A stretch of DNA of 64,000 bases from Oreohelix idahoensis (Eukaryota > Mollusca > Gastropoda > Stylommatophora > Oreohelicidae), in NCBI GenBank assembly GCA_024509875.1, contig JAMPIV010009925.1, forward strand, positions 248,001 to 312,000. The letters run 5' to 3'. Shown one piece after another: positions 28,906 to 40,613 of the stretch. The notes beneath the pieces were generated by a model. The model was not told the DNA's origin. It did not search any database and saw only the letters and a list, made by a program, of their open reading frames with translations. The stretch's first letter is position 1, and the number at the start of each line of letters is the position of its first letter. The translations under genes and the position numbers were made by a program.

Positions 28906-29830
28906 GAATCGTGATGATGCATAGGGTAAACAGACACTTTATTAATCTCATATTTCTGCCAATTTTTCCATCCGTGTCTAGATGCATCCATCATCCTTAA
29001 TTTCTGTCATATTGCATCCTCTTTGTGTTTCTTGGTCTTTTCCTCTTTCCCATAGGGTTTAATCTGTTTTCCCTTGAAGTTGGGTCTTCAGTGTGTGCTG
29101 ATATCTCCATTTATATTTTCTTATCTGTTTCTTAATGGCTTTTGTTGGTTCTGTCTCAAAGCCTTCATCCGGCTTTCTCCTGGTATCAGAATTCCTCTTT
29201 GACATTTACTTTAGTTTTAGCCTCTATCCTGGAGTAATTCACCCAAATTGTTTGAAATTATTATTATTTTTGTTGTTGCTGTAGAGCTCTGTTTTTAGGA
29301 AAGTATTTTTTGGGGGGAAGAGGAAGTGTCTGCATATATTCTCTGAATTTAGGAGTCACCTCCAAAATCTCAGGTGTTATTGAGACAACACAAGAGTGAC
29401 CTGAGATATAACGTTTGTGAAGTGATCTGTGTATGATTTATTCCAGGGATCTTTCTGATTGCTTGTGTTTTGAATTCTAGATCTGTGTTTAATGTCTGAA
29501 CTTCACATGTATACAGAAAAAATATATGACCAACACATGCATTAATTTTATTGTGGTTTAAGTTGCATTGCCGTCTTCCATACTGGTTTCACTATGGGTA
29601 GAATTGCAGCAGTTCATCACCAATTTACAGTTTTCTAAGGCATTTGAAATGGATTACTTGTCTGTTAATTTTGATGGTTCTTGTGGTTCAACTGAGAGCA
29701 TGACTGTTTTATGCTCAGTGCAGTTAACAGTTTTCTGAGTTAAGAAAAGTTCTTCAGATACCATGTATCCTGCCTCCAGTACTGTTGGTCAATTCTGTTG
29801 TTGACTTCTATCCATGCCATTATGTTAAAC
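28906..29830 (-). pseudogene. Probable decayed LINE relic, minus strand
   Basis: On the minus strand, near 29060-29010, one frame reads KRKRPRNTKRM, resembling the GKRKRGRPKNTWRR block. Upstream is IKKQIRKYKW. The rest is too mutated to place. Low confidence. Confidence 0.35.
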
Positions 29831-30592
29831 CTCCCTTTGTCATCCTGTCTCTTTTTCCTTCAATCTTTCTTGTTGTTATGATATACTCTAGGTAAACTGA
29901 TAGTGCGCTCTGTAGATGTACTAGTTATGATAATTAAATCATATGGTAGACAGGGCTTTTCCATCTCTGATACTACAAGAATGGCTAATAGATAACATAA
30001 TTCTTTCTTGCTCATTTTAAAACCTTCATTGTTTACTTTCATGTGCTCATGGCCTTTTTGAATATGTTTGTCATTTCACATTGAGTTCTAAAAATGTTTA
30101 ACTAATAAGCATTGTGTAGCGTAAGTTAATTCTGACCATTGAATGACAAAATTACATGTGATAAAATTAAAACTTTTTCGTCATGAAAAGAACACTGAAC
30201 AATAATAACACTGATAATACTAGTCTCTACTATAACATGTGTAGTTGCCCACACAATCGTTAATTTGTGGACCTCAGATTTTGTCTCTTTAGTCCTGGTT
30301 TGTTTAAGATACAGTCTCTAAACAGCTCATTGTTCATTTTAAATGAGATGTACTCGCTTGAGACGAGCAAGACCACTTATAAAGTGTGTCTTGATATGAC
30401 TGAGATTGTCTATTATGCTGCAAAGATACAGATATATGTCAGTCAGATGTTTTGTTAAAATCCACTTTCCCTCTTTCTTCATCATTTCTTCTTTCTCGTA
30501 CACATGCAGACTTTTGATTGGAAAGGGGTTGGGGGTGTTTGCTTGTATGTAAAGACATATTTCTATTAACTTTGCATTCTTTCTTCTAACAG
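29831..30592. other. Intron sequence ahead of the micro-exon
   Basis: No recognisable element. The last 30 bases (tttgcattctttcttctaacag) form a textbook polypyrimidine tract and acceptor. Confidence 0.5.
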
Positions 30593-30623
30593 ACAAAGGT
30601 CCAAAAATGCTCTTAGTCATCAG
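30593..30623 (+). CDS. Host gene micro-exon c
   Basis: A 31-base exon between cttctaacag and CAG/gtatgt, both strong splice consensus sites. One base completes the arginine codon begun in exon b and the other 30 encode QRSKNALSHQ, ending in phase 0. Exon d needs phase 0. Without this micro-exon, joining exon b to exon d would give a stop within about a dozen codons, so it explains an otherwise incompatible pair. It could be alternatively spliced only at the cost of frame. It is too short for homology and rests on splice signals and phase arithmetic. Confidence 0.55.
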
Positions 30624-31004
30624 GTATGTATTTTGTTTGTGTTTATTCCTAAAACATTACGATTTAGTAGCATTGGTGGAATCACATTTTTATTTGTGTC
30701 TTGTAATCTTACACATTTTTACTGTTGCGTGATTTTGTAAAATTGTTTCAAGGAACATGTTTTTCTTTATAAACTGTTTACATTGTAATTTGTAATGTAT
30801 TTGATTGTTTCAAATTCCGTTTTATCCTAGCTCAGAGTAAGTTTTTGTCCATGACTACTTTCATTTAGACATTCCTAGAGATGGTTATTAATAAAAAATT
30901 AGGCATTTATGAATATAATTTTGGACATTGAATTTTTTGAAATACATGCAACATTCTAAGGTTAAGGACATGTATTTCACACACTGGAAACATTTACTTA
31001 TATA
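30624..31004. other. Intron sequence
   Basis: AT-rich, nothing recognised. The mariner element begins at the TA at 31003-31004. Confidence 0.5.
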
Positions 31005-31112
31005 CGAGGGACGGTCAAAAGTAATGCCTCGTAATTTTTAATTTCATTCAATAGGCAAGAAAACAGATAAAATTCACATTGAAATGTAGCCCCAAGTCTG
31101 AACTTCAAAAAT

Positions 31113-31627
31113 TTATTTCTCAATGTAGTCTCCGTTATTTGTTACAGTTTTTGTCCATCTTCTCACAAGGGCATGTATCCCCGCACGGTAAAAATTTGTG
31201 TCCTTTTTCCTAAACCACTGGCGTACTGCGCGTTTAAGGGTCTCGGTGTCCTCAAAGTGATGTCCACGAAGATCTTCTTTCAGTGGTCCAAACAGATGGA
31301 AGTCAGAAGGTGCAAGATCGGGACTGTAAGGGGGATGTGATAATAATGTCCAGCCAAATTCTGCAATCGCATCAATGGTGCGTTTAGCGGTGTGTGGCAT
31401 GGCATTATTGTGCAACAGTAGTGCTGTTCTCTGATCTTTTAATGGGTAAAGTCGCCGAAGACGACCTCTAAGCTTCTTCAAAGTTTCAATGTATTGGTCT
31501 GCATTCACCGTGTTTCCCTGTTCCAAGAAGTCGAGAAGAATCACACCCTTCTCATCCCAAAACACGGAGGCCATAACTTTCCCTACAGATGGTGAACTTT
31601 TGAACTTTTTTCTTGTCGGCGATTTGT
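31113..31627 (-). pseudogene. mariner transposase, C-terminal half
   Basis: Carries the second and third positions of the DD34D catalytic triad. The frame reads HKSPTRKKFKSSPSVGKV, then MASVFWDEKG, LLLHNNAMPHTA and YSPDLAPSDFHLFGPLK. The second catalytic residue, normally D in the HDNA motif, is N here (HNNA), so the transposase is catalytically dead whether or not it is interrupted. The terminal stop follows GDYIEK. Confidence 0.92.
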
Positions 31628-31631
31628 GATG

Positions 31632-32711
31632 TGTTGACTCCGTTTTATGGTTGAGTACAGCTTAAAACGCGAATGGTTAAAATGAACGAATGTCAACAAT
31701 ATTCTTCAAACGAACTTCAACAAGTAGTGTTGAACTGGGTGAACTGGGCAAGTACTGGCAGTACATAAGTCGGTGATGACTGTACATAGATTTTATTCAA
31801 CATGACACATACGGAGTGGACAAGACTAACATCGTCACAGGCGCAAAGATCATACATCAGCATAATGGTAATTACTTTTAAAGTTCCTGAAGATTCTCTA
31901 CCAGTAAAGTCCTCTGACTCAAGTGACTAAGGATCACAAAACTGTTACCGTATAATATTCTTCTCATTCAAGTCCATTGACCTTCCTTCAAGGACGTCTA
32001 TCATGGTAACGTATTCATACTCCAGGATAAAATCTTCCATATCATACTTCACAATCCCATACGTTCTCCAAAACATAACGTTAGATAGCATATAGTTTCA
32101 AACAAAGTCATACACGATAATACGAACAGGTTAGAGATTCCAGTTGACTAACCTCTCCCATTCTATGCCACGCTTCTGGCATTGTTGAATGTACGGCATA
32201 TAAAATATGAAGCATACGAATAAATAAACTGGTTTACACGTAGGTATTATTCCTCTACGGTAATCTAATATGACCACCGACTCCGTCTGTCCATTCTAGG
32301 AAATTACATGCTAAGATGACTTCCCGCTAGACTACAACTGGGAGCGGCCTGATACTTTAGTTTACGGCAATAAATATACAAATATAACCGGGGCGACACT
32401 TACATGATCCTTCCATCATTGGCTTCGTCAAGAATACCAATTGAATCAATATAACATACTGGCTTATACAAAACTGCCAGAAAATTCCAATAATCTATAT
32501 CTCGGACATAACAAAGTCCGCACTGCCCCGTTCAAAACATGACGTCACAATCCCCAAACTAGGTTACCCGTGCGTCCAAAGCAACTCACACTGCATTGTG
32601 CCCATCAGTGCGTGAATCAATCGAACGCACAAATAATAAAATATATAAAGACTGGTGCGTACATTTGGCAGGACCGAAGACTACCCCCTTAGGTAATAAA
32701 TGTACGTAACA
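31632..32711 (-). repeat. 3' LTR of Gmr1-B
   Basis: 1080-bp LTR, plus-strand tgttgactcc...cgtaaca. It lacks 21 bases (tttatactggtgaagaggta plus one) that are present after gttgagtacag in the other LTR. Confidence 0.93.
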
Positions 32712-33616
32712 GCTCCCTTATTACCTCCCCTTAAAAAAAATTAATTCTATTAATTTTTTTCGAACTAAGTACCCGAGAGAGGTGAGTCAAAACTACAACA
32801 AGATATATGAAATGCATAAAGTTATACCATATTAAGAAAAGAATATTAAAAGAAATCAATATAACTAAATGATAGTATGCATTAAAGCACACATCCACAA
32901 ACGACCTACTTTGGAACGATGTGGTAAAACAAGTTTGAAAATGAAAAAATGAAAAAAAAACCATAAAAAAAAATGATAATAAAATTCAACTAAGTTTTCA
33001 ACAAAATTTGAAACATATGATTTCAAAAAATGAAAATGAACAGCAACACTGATGATGATCAATGACAAGAGAATCAATGAAACAGAGAAATTGAAAATAC
33101 AATGTGCAAAAATGAAACAATACAAAATTAAACACATTAAGAATTAACACACTTAATGTTTTTCTAACACTAGTATGGTTGACTAGTGATCTAAAAGTGA
33201 GATATCATAACTAAGACCCGTGAATGTAGGTATTACCTGACAACTAAGAAAGTTAGTTTGTGTGTGATCCATAATCAATTAAATAGATTAAGTTGAATTA
33301 TTCTAATTTATATATTTCTTAATTACTAAGAAATAACCAGTTACTAATATATTCTAAATAATTACAATATCACTATCAATATGTCAATGTTCAGTTTCGA
33401 CTAGTTAGTAATCGACGAGACAATGTTCTCAATGTTCCATACACGATATAATATATTCTCTAACACGTTATGTATTGTAATATGTTCCATAGGAATAACA
33501 AATGTATATTTGTCGCTCTTAACAATGTTGCCATATTAATAAAAAGTTACTGTATTACCAATGTTCCCGTTCTAATAAAACGTTAATATAGTATCAATAA
33601 CAATGTACAAAGTTAT
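32712..33616 (-). other. 3' non-coding region of Gmr1-B
   Basis: 900 bases of very AT-rich DNA between the RNase H stop and the 3' LTR. A purine-rich stretch next to the LTR (element strand aaggggaggtaataagggag) is the likely polypurine tract. No envelope ORF is present. Several aatgttcc-like motifs recur near 33420-33560. Confidence 0.65.
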
Positions 33617-35347
33617 TCATGTTATCGGTGAGGATGTTCCAACATCTGGAAGTGGTTTAGTTTCGCCACGTTCACTTGGGCATCTTGATAGACAGTCTGC
33701 GAACACATTCTGCACTCCAGGAATAGCTCGTATCTCAAAATGGAACGGTTGAAGTGCTATAGCGTAACGCGCTGACTTTGATGACTTAACGTTCCCTGTA
33801 TTCAGTGCGGTAAGAGCTTTCTGATCAGACTCCACCACAAAGTGAGATCCGAGGAGATAACGATCCAGTTTAGTGATTGCCCAGACAAGAGCAAGGAGCT
33901 CTTTATCCAGAACGGAATATTTCGTCTCGCTCGGCGTGAGCTTTCTGGATACGTACATAACCGGAAATAAGGTGCCGTTATATTCCTGCATCAAAACTGC
34001 AGCAATAGCGTAAGAACTTGCATCACTGCGGAGAATGAAGGTGAGATTTTTGTCAGGCAACCTCAAAAAAGGTGCATTTGAAAAAAATTGTTTTATATAG
34101 TCTAAAGCCGTTTGGTGATCCTGCGACCACTTTATTACATTAGATGTGCCTTTCTTCAGTAGAGAAGAAAAAGGTGCAGTTATAGTAGACAAATGGGATG
34201 AATTTTGAATAGAACTGTATTAGTCCTAAAAGCGACCTAACTTGTTTTTTTTTTGTCTTAGGTGCTGAGATGTTTAAAATTTTAGAGACGTTACTGTCTT
34301 CTGTATACATGAAACCATGACCTATGCGGTGACCCAGAAATGAGATGTCATGAAAACCGACAAAAGCCTTTGAAGGTTTCGCTGTTAAGTTATAATCCCG
34401 CAAGGTAGAAAGTAAAGATTTTAAACCCTGAATATGTTCATCCCAAGAGTCACTGAAAAGACAGATGTCATCTATATAAGTAATGACATCGGGACGATGA
34501 GACAATATGCGGCGCATCATGCGTACAAAGGTAGCTGGCGCATTCATTAACCCGAATGGCATAAAATTCCATTGAAAAAGACCCCGTGGTGTCGAGAAAG
34601 CGGTGAATGGCTTTGCTTTAGGAGTGAGTGGCACTTGCCAATATCCCTTTGAAAGGTCAAATTTCGAAAAGAATGTAGCATGAGATAATCTCTCCAATAA
34701 GTCATCTAAAAGAGGTAATGGTTCCGCATCGAATTTTGTAACTTTGTTTAATTTCCTGTAATCTACGCAAAGACGTATATTGTTGTCTTTCTTCCTAATG
34801 ATTACCATGGAAGAAGAATATGGTGATGAAGATGGTTCAATTATATTTAATTGGAGCATCTCATCCAATTCCTTATCAACCTTATCACGAAAGTGTAAAG
34901 GAATAGGATATGGGCGAACTCGAATAGGCGTATCGTCAGTCAGAATAATGTCATGTTGGATGACTGACGTATGACCTGGGATGTCAGTGAGGACATCCTC
35001 ATACGAGTGTAGAATATTAGAGACTTGCTGACGTTGATCAGCCGAAAGAGTAGATGAGATCGTAACATCATTCCATTTCTCAGTGGAATGGAGTGGTACA
35101 ACTGGTATTGGTAGTTGTACATCATCGAAAGAAGATTCTTCTTCTTGGATGACTGACAAACTAGAATAGTGTTGAATAGGAGGTGTAGGATCGTCAGTTG
35201 CCTGAAACACTGACTGTAGATAATCAGGACGTGAGTAATACTCCTTCAACATGTTAATGTGGAAGGTTTTATGTTTACCATTAACATCAACGATGTAGTC
35301 GACATCGGATATTCTTGAGATGATCCTGAAAGGACCTCTCCAGGTAA
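33617..35347 (-). pseudogene. Gmr1-B integrase tail, RT and RNase H (frameshifted)
   Basis: Reads from the end of the integrase (RGPFRIISR, ISDVDYIVDVNGKHKTFHINML) into RT, with KFDLSKGYWQVPL and the catalytic YIDD (TYIDDICLF), and then RNase H with RSDASS, LDKELLALV, ESDQKAL and FADCLSR, the full DEDD set. A frameshift near 34190, just after QFYSKFIP, separates the RT frame from the RNase H frame, and an A-run near 34245 has gained a codon. Active-site residues are otherwise intact. The frame begins upstream at 36258, beyond the MITE. Confidence 0.9.
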
Positions 35348-35351
35348 TTAA

Positions 35352-36257
35352 CCTTTAGCACGCTGCATAAAAATTCAGAAAACTTGCGCAACCACTGCAT
35401 TCTTTTTCACAGCGTCCCGTTTTTATAGTGGGTGACTTGTAATGTCTATAGTTTTTGTGTTTCTTGGTCAACTGCTATCATTTTTGGAATTTCTATAAAT
35501 AAATGAATGGTGAATCTGATGATATAAAATTTGTTTGTGTACATGTTAGATGTGATAGGAAGAGAGGAAAGGAAAGATGAAAAAAACGAAAAAAAAAATT
35601 AAAATAATAAAAAAATATTTTTTTTTAATTTTAAAATTTAAAAAAAAATTTTAAAAAATAACCAGCAAACGAAGGGTCCATATCCCTTGCATCTCAATGA
35701 AAGTCATTTGACCAATAGACCAATACAAATCAAATGACGATCTTTTCGTTACACCCATCATCAGTAGCAAAGCAACAAACGCTCTCGTCAGCTGTGACAT
35801 TCGGCCGAAATTCTAAATCTTTCCGATATTCCTAGTCCTAACCCCTAACATTATACATACTTGAAAGGCCATTTTACTTTCGTTTCCATCTCAGCCATCA
35901 AACATATTCTGAGAAACGATATCAGCGCTTATAAAGACAAAAATCTTATCCCCACCGCATGGCGTCAGAATCCAATAAAATTAGAGCGAAATGGCCGCGT
36001 GTCTGATGCCGATTCATTTCGATTTAAAAAATTTACAAAAAAATAAACGCGGATACACCCATCACTTTTTTAAGATCGGAAACGGAAGCTAACTTTCTTG
36101 CAAATAAAATTACAACTTAACATCCGGGGCTGAAAATCACGTGTACACAAGTCCTCATGCTAGAAACGGTGATATCCGTAAGGTGCAACATTGCGCCTCC
36201 AGCATGGAGAACATTGGTTACGTTCGGCGCAACGCTGCGCCCGGAGCGTGCTAAAGG
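35352..36257. mobile_element. piggyBac-like MITE
   Basis: A 906-bp insertion flanked by TTAA on both sides (35348-35351 and 36258-36261), with 13-bp perfect terminal inverted repeats cctttagcacgct. TTAA targeting and CC-start termini are the piggyBac signature. No transposase is present. Near the right end, two related GC-rich units occur (gtgcaacattgcgcc and gcgcaacgctgcgcc). Its middle is AT-rich (35580-35660). Removing it with one TTAA restores the integrase frame (NRLL followed by ITWRGP). Confidence 0.88.
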
Positions 36258-37449
36258 TTAAAAGACGATTGTTATGCGCAGGTAGTAAGACAAAAGCTTC
36301 ATCACCAGGTATGAGCTGGCGAAGACGTCTATACTTGTTTGCAAATAGACGAGCTTTTTCTTTGGCTTGTTCAGATGATGCAGTAGCTAGTCTACAAGCA
36401 TCTATGATTCTCTTTCTCAGAGAGATCACATACTCATAAGAGGATTGAGTTTCCTCTTCAATATTCTCGTCAACCAATAAGTCGTGGATTAACGACATCG
36501 GACCGCGTGGTTGCATGCCAAAAACAAGCTGGAATGGAGAAAACCCCGTTGCTTGATTTTGTACTTCGCGATACGCAAAGAGACAAGCGGGTAGGACCCG
36601 ATCCCAGTCTTGGGGATGGTCTTGAGTCATCTTACCCAACAACTGCTTGATTGTCCTATTGAGACGCTCAATTAACCCATTTGACATCGGATGATAAATA
36701 GAACTAAGAGATCTGTCTATACCTAATGTCTTCATAACTTGAGACATGGATTCAGAAATGAACTGAACCCCATGATCCGACAAGATTTTCCGTGGGAAAC
36801 CAATGCGTGAAAAGATTAACATCAATGCCTCTGCTACACTGGCAGATGAAGTGTTCTTGAGAGGGATGGCCTCAGGCCAACGAGTGCACATATCAATGCA
36901 CGTAAGGATATGCGTATGCCCTCTAGCAGATGGAAGTATCGGACCAATAATGTCAATGGCCATTTTATCAAATGGTCTAATCGGGATGTCCGCAGCTTGA
37001 ATAGGAGCCGCATGAAATGGACCCCGTACCTTAACTTCCTGACATATCAAACAGGATCGACAATAGAGAGTGATGTCCCTATGGACGCCTGGCCAGTAGA
37101 ATGCCGAAAGCACTCTGGATTTGGTACGCGAAAAACCCATATGGCCCGCACATTGCGAGTCATGCGCATGTCGTAATATACGAGATCTCATAGAGGATGG
37201 GACTAGAATCTGAAAACATAAGGATGAATCCTTTTCCCGTATTACTCTCACCAAAATCCCATTTTTAAGTATAAAGTCATGTCTAGATTTTGCAAGTTTG
37301 TTGCTTGTATTCTTTTTGTTAACATACTGAAAAAATTTTTTTAATGAATCATCATTCTTTTGCAATGTTGCAAACAACTCCCGTGAAATAGGAGCATCAT
37401 CATCACAAGTGGTATGAACTGTAGGTTCAATAGGTGTATCATGCGACAT
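36258..37449 (-). CDS. Gmr1-B integrase
   Basis: DDE integrase, starting at an ATG that overlaps the end of gag-protease by about 11 bases in the +1 frame. Numbering from that ATG: zinc finger HAHDSQCAGH (94-103) and C133/C136; catalytic D166 (MAIDIIGP), D225 (LSDHG), E261 (NGLIERLNR), with 35 residues between the last two; then GFSPFQLVFG and RRLRQLIPGDEAFVLLPAHNNRLL. The frame enters the MITE after NRLL and adds foreign residues until a stop at 36160. Apart from the MITE the integrase looks intact. It lies upstream of RT, as in Gmr1-A. Confidence 0.9.
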
Positions 37450-39157
37450 TAGTAGCTTGCGCTCTAGTCACTACTGCATTTGCAGTTTGAATATGTCGCT
37501 CTTCCCATTCAGCAATTTGTTGAGGTGAACACTCTTTAATACCATGTATGCGACCAAGTATTACATCACATATTGGATTTGGAAGAAGACATGCTTGGAT
37601 CTTTCCTGAAAAGAAAGGTGTATTAAGATCAATAATAGCAGTGGGAAATGTTTCGACGGTGCCGCCGAAAGTCACACACTTGACAACCCGGCCCGTGGCA
37701 CAACTTGGGTTGATCAGCGAGGTCCGGACGCCCACAGTGCTACAACCTGAGTCAAATAGGAGAGAGCATGAAATGTTGTTGACAAATCCCTTGTTAAACT
37801 TAAGAGAGCCCTGTCCCTGGTGTACTGACGCAGCAGTGGCCGTACAGACTGCAGGTAGACTAGGCAAGGTATGTCCGCAACGCAGCGTCGTGATCGCCTT
37901 AGGCTGGAAAAGAGTCGAGCATTCTGGACAGTCTTTCACCTGGGTACAATCAAGAGAACAAGACATAGCATTGTGAGTTTCAGTTACTTTACCCTGTTCA
38001 ATGTTAGCCTGTGTATCACTTAAAGCGACATTAGAATGTCTACCCGTATTATTTGACGATCTATCTCTGCGACGCGATCGATTTTGATTATTTGCATTAA
38101 AATTGCTACAATTGTCATTTCTGCTAGAGTTAAAATTTGGATGAGTCCGATAGTTTGTATAATTAAAGTTATGCTGTTCTTTAAAATTTTTATTCCAAGA
38201 ACCTTGTCTGTTTTGCGGACCCTGAGATTTTGATCTCCAGTTTTGTTTATTATAATGTCCTTGATTATTTTTAAAATTATTGTTACCAAAATCTTGTGAT
38301 CTGTGAGTTTGGTTCCAAGAAACATTAAATGGAGCAGATTGTTGAAATTGCTTCCCTTTGTAAAAGTTATCATTGTTAAAATTGTAATTATTTCCCTTAT
38401 TGACATACCTGTCAGCACTAAAGGAACGATTTCGTGAAAAATTGTTTTGTTGTGCTGCAAAAGCAACAGGCAATTCATTCTTAATCTGTGCGTTACTTAG
38501 ATCCATGTTTGGGTGAGCAGTACAAAAATTTTTTGCATGTTCTTCTAAGCCTTTCATAGATAAAGGCTTCCGTTCGTGTAAAAATGCGAGAAATGTAGGA
38601 TTTACAGACGAAAGTACCTTATCGCGCATCAGTAAATCGAAGAGACCTTCATATGATTTTTCAATTTTGGATAATTCAATCCATCTTTCTAGTGTTAGTC
38701 GTATTTGTGACAGAAAATCATTGAAATTTCTGCTAGATTGGGGTAGTAATGTATGAAATCTTAAACGATATTCGTCTTCTGTCATTTGGAATTTTTGCAG
38801 AAGTGCTGCTCTAAGAGCATTATAGTCATTTTTCTCACCAATGCTGGTGGTATGATAAACTGCTAATGCATCCCCTGTAAGTAATCTGGATAAATATGTA
38901 CAGTATAGCGCTTTATCCACGTTATAAGATCCACAAGTGGCCTCAAACCTATCTAGGAAGAATATTACGTCATCAGACGGGGGATTAAATTTTGGTAATT
39001 TAAGGTGAATTTCCTTAAAATAATCATGTCTGGATGGAGTTTGGCTTTCAAAAGTTCTCTGAGAATTAGATTCCTGAGTTAACCTAATTCTCTCATATTC
39101 TGACTCTGCTAATTTCAGTTCATGCTGTCGTTTTTTTTTCATTCTCTTCCATCTCAA
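37439..39157 (-). CDS. Gmr1-B gag core, nucleocapsid-like region and protease
   Basis: 572-residue frame containing the end of the coiled coil, a capsid core (LKLPKFNPPSDDVIFFLDRFE, LTGDALAVY, RWIELSK), a long Asn/Arg/Gln-rich stretch (NNNF, NNQNRSRRRDR), the C-x2-C-x13-C-G-H motif (CPEC...RCGH) and a protease with LFDSGCST (D near 469) and VILGR. It is closely similar to Gmr1-A, but capsid and protease lie in one frame here. The first 25 or so residues belong to the coiled coil begun at 39518, and a frameshift in a T9 run (plus strand, near 39132) divides them. Confidence 0.88.
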   Translation of the reverse strand: MRWKRMKKKRQHELKLAESEYERIRLTQESNSQRTFESQTPSRHDYFKEIHLKLPKFNPPSDDVIFFLDRFEATCGSYNVDKALYCTYLSRLLTGDALAVYHTTSIGEKNDYNALRAALLQKFQMTEDEYRLRFHTLLPQSSRNFNDFLSQIRLTLERWIELSKIEKSYEGLFDLLMRDKVLSSVNPTFLAFLHERKPLSMKGLEEHAKNFCTAHPNMDLSNAQIKNELPVAFAAQQNNFSRNRSFSADRYVNKGNNYNFNNDNFYKGKQFQQSAPFNVSWNQTHRSQDFGNNNFKNNQGHYNKQNWRSKSQGPQNRQGSWNKNFKEQHNFNYTNYRTHPNFNSSRNDNCSNFNANNQNRSRRRDRSSNNTGRHSNVALSDTQANIEQGKVTETHNAMSCSLDCTQVKDCPECSTLFQPKAITTLRCGHTLPSLPAVCTATAASVHQGQGSLKFNKGFVNNISCSLLFDSGCSTVGVRTSLINPSCATGRVVKCVTFGGTVETFPTAIIDLNTPFFSGKIQACLLPNPICDVILGRIHGIKECSPQQIAEWEERHIQTANAVVTRAQATNVA

Positions 39158-39518
39158 GCTGAAGTCGTTTTACATTTTGTTCAGCTATTAATCTCCTCTC
39201 TTCCATTTCTTTTTGTTTATTTTCCATCTCAATCTTAAGTCTTTCTTCAGCCTCCCTTTGCTTCTGTTCTGTCTCTCGCTGAAATCGTTTATCTTCTAAT
39301 TCAGCGGCCAATCTCATTTTTTTCTCATTTTCCTCAGATTCAATCCGTTTTTGATCTGCCTCAAATTGAAGTTTTTCTAGTCTTAAAGTTTCTAACTTTC
39401 TCTGTTCGGCTTCTATTTCTTGAGCTTTTCTATATTCTGCAAGTGCAAATGTTTTTGCTTCATCAGGAGCCATCTGAAGAGCTTTTGCTTGCTTAATGAA
39501 ATAATCTAGTGAATACAT
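39120..39518 (-). pseudogene. Gmr1-B gag N-terminus
   Basis: 132-residue frame starting MYSLDYFIKQAKALQ, followed by a Glu/Lys/Arg coiled coil (EIEAEQRKLETLRLEKLQ). It ends in ENEKKTTA after a homopolymer frameshift; the protein continues in the frame at 39157. The start resembles MSTFEYFIEQGKAL of Gmr1-A, which supports the ATG chosen. Confidence 0.85.
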
Positions 39519-40613
39519 TATGCTTTATAAGTAGTCACAGTACTCTTGGTTTATAAAAATGATAATTAATCAATATAAATTAGTTAACCTTGTTATTATA
39601 ACAAGTGTTCTTCGTTCCTGTCCTTAGAACGGTATAATGTTATCATATAATTATTAAATATGTTATTAATCAATAAATTTATGTAATCAAATGTCATGAA
39701 ATGAACAACGAGAAAGACAATAGAAACATAACCGACAAGACATGATAAACTGGACGGGTGAACACAATCGTAGAAATCAAAAAAAAATAAAAATGTATAA
39801 CTAAAATAGAATATCGTAAAAATATACGACGATAACTACGATCAGATAATTAACAGTACAATTGACAACACAGTGTAAAAACATAGGTTTTGTAAAAAAC
39901 TGAACGACAGGAAAGGTGAGATGGACGCAAAATACAAACAAAATTCATCATAAAACTAAATACGAGTAAAAATAACTGCCAAAAACAACCAGTAAACGTG
40001 ACGAAACAGCTAAATAGATACTATTATAAGAAGCAACTAGCGATCGGAACTTCGGCAAGGTTTCTAGCCTTGTACCGGAACTATCGCTCAATTGAAACTT
40101 ACAAGACGAGCCCTACAGAACGTCTGACGAAGAGCCCGAATTGGCTTCGAGATGGATCTCGTTCGTCAGATCAACCTCCCTACCTCCCACGACAAATGAA
40201 CAACATATAACATATAACAAGGAAAATATAAATATGGACATAATTATTTAAGGCACAGCTAAACGTAATAAAGGGTACAACGACAACACGTTATACTCAT
40301 CTCGCGTGCAGGAAAAAAGAAACCAATGTGCCTCGTCTCCGTGTATGTACGTGTGAGGATAAAATACTTCGTTCTGAGTATTAGACCACAGCTTGCACGT
40401 AATAGTGACAAAGAGATGATCCCAAGATGTTGTCGCCTTGAAAGTTCAGATCTTCAGATGATCCCAAGATGTTGTCGCCTTGAAAGTTCAGATCTTCAGA
40501 TGATCCCAAGATGTTGTCGCCTTGAAAGTTCAGATCTTCCATTAATGATAATTGTATTGGGTACGTTTCCTGTGAAATTCTTGATTTAAAAACCAGACTG
40601 GCACACCAATTAC
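39519..40613 (-). other. 5' leader of Gmr1-B
   Basis: 1.1 kb between gag and the 5' LTR, without a credible gene. Next to the LTR, the element strand reads gtaattggtgtgccagtctg; TGGTGTGCCAG is the probable primer-binding site and resembles TGGTGGCCAGAG of Gmr1-A. A 42-bp triplicate lies at 40414-40539. Confidence 0.7.
40414..40539. repeat. Three perfect 42-bp tandem copies
   Basis: The unit starts agatgatcccaagatgttgt; copies start at 40414, 40456 and 40498. The unit is divisible by three, which produces a repetitive short ORF that I do not consider a gene. Confidence 0.92.

Noticed and set aside
35861..36046. 61-residue ORF inside the MITE as a piggyBac transposase remnant
   Set aside because: No catalytic or zinc-finger motif of piggyBac transposases is visible.
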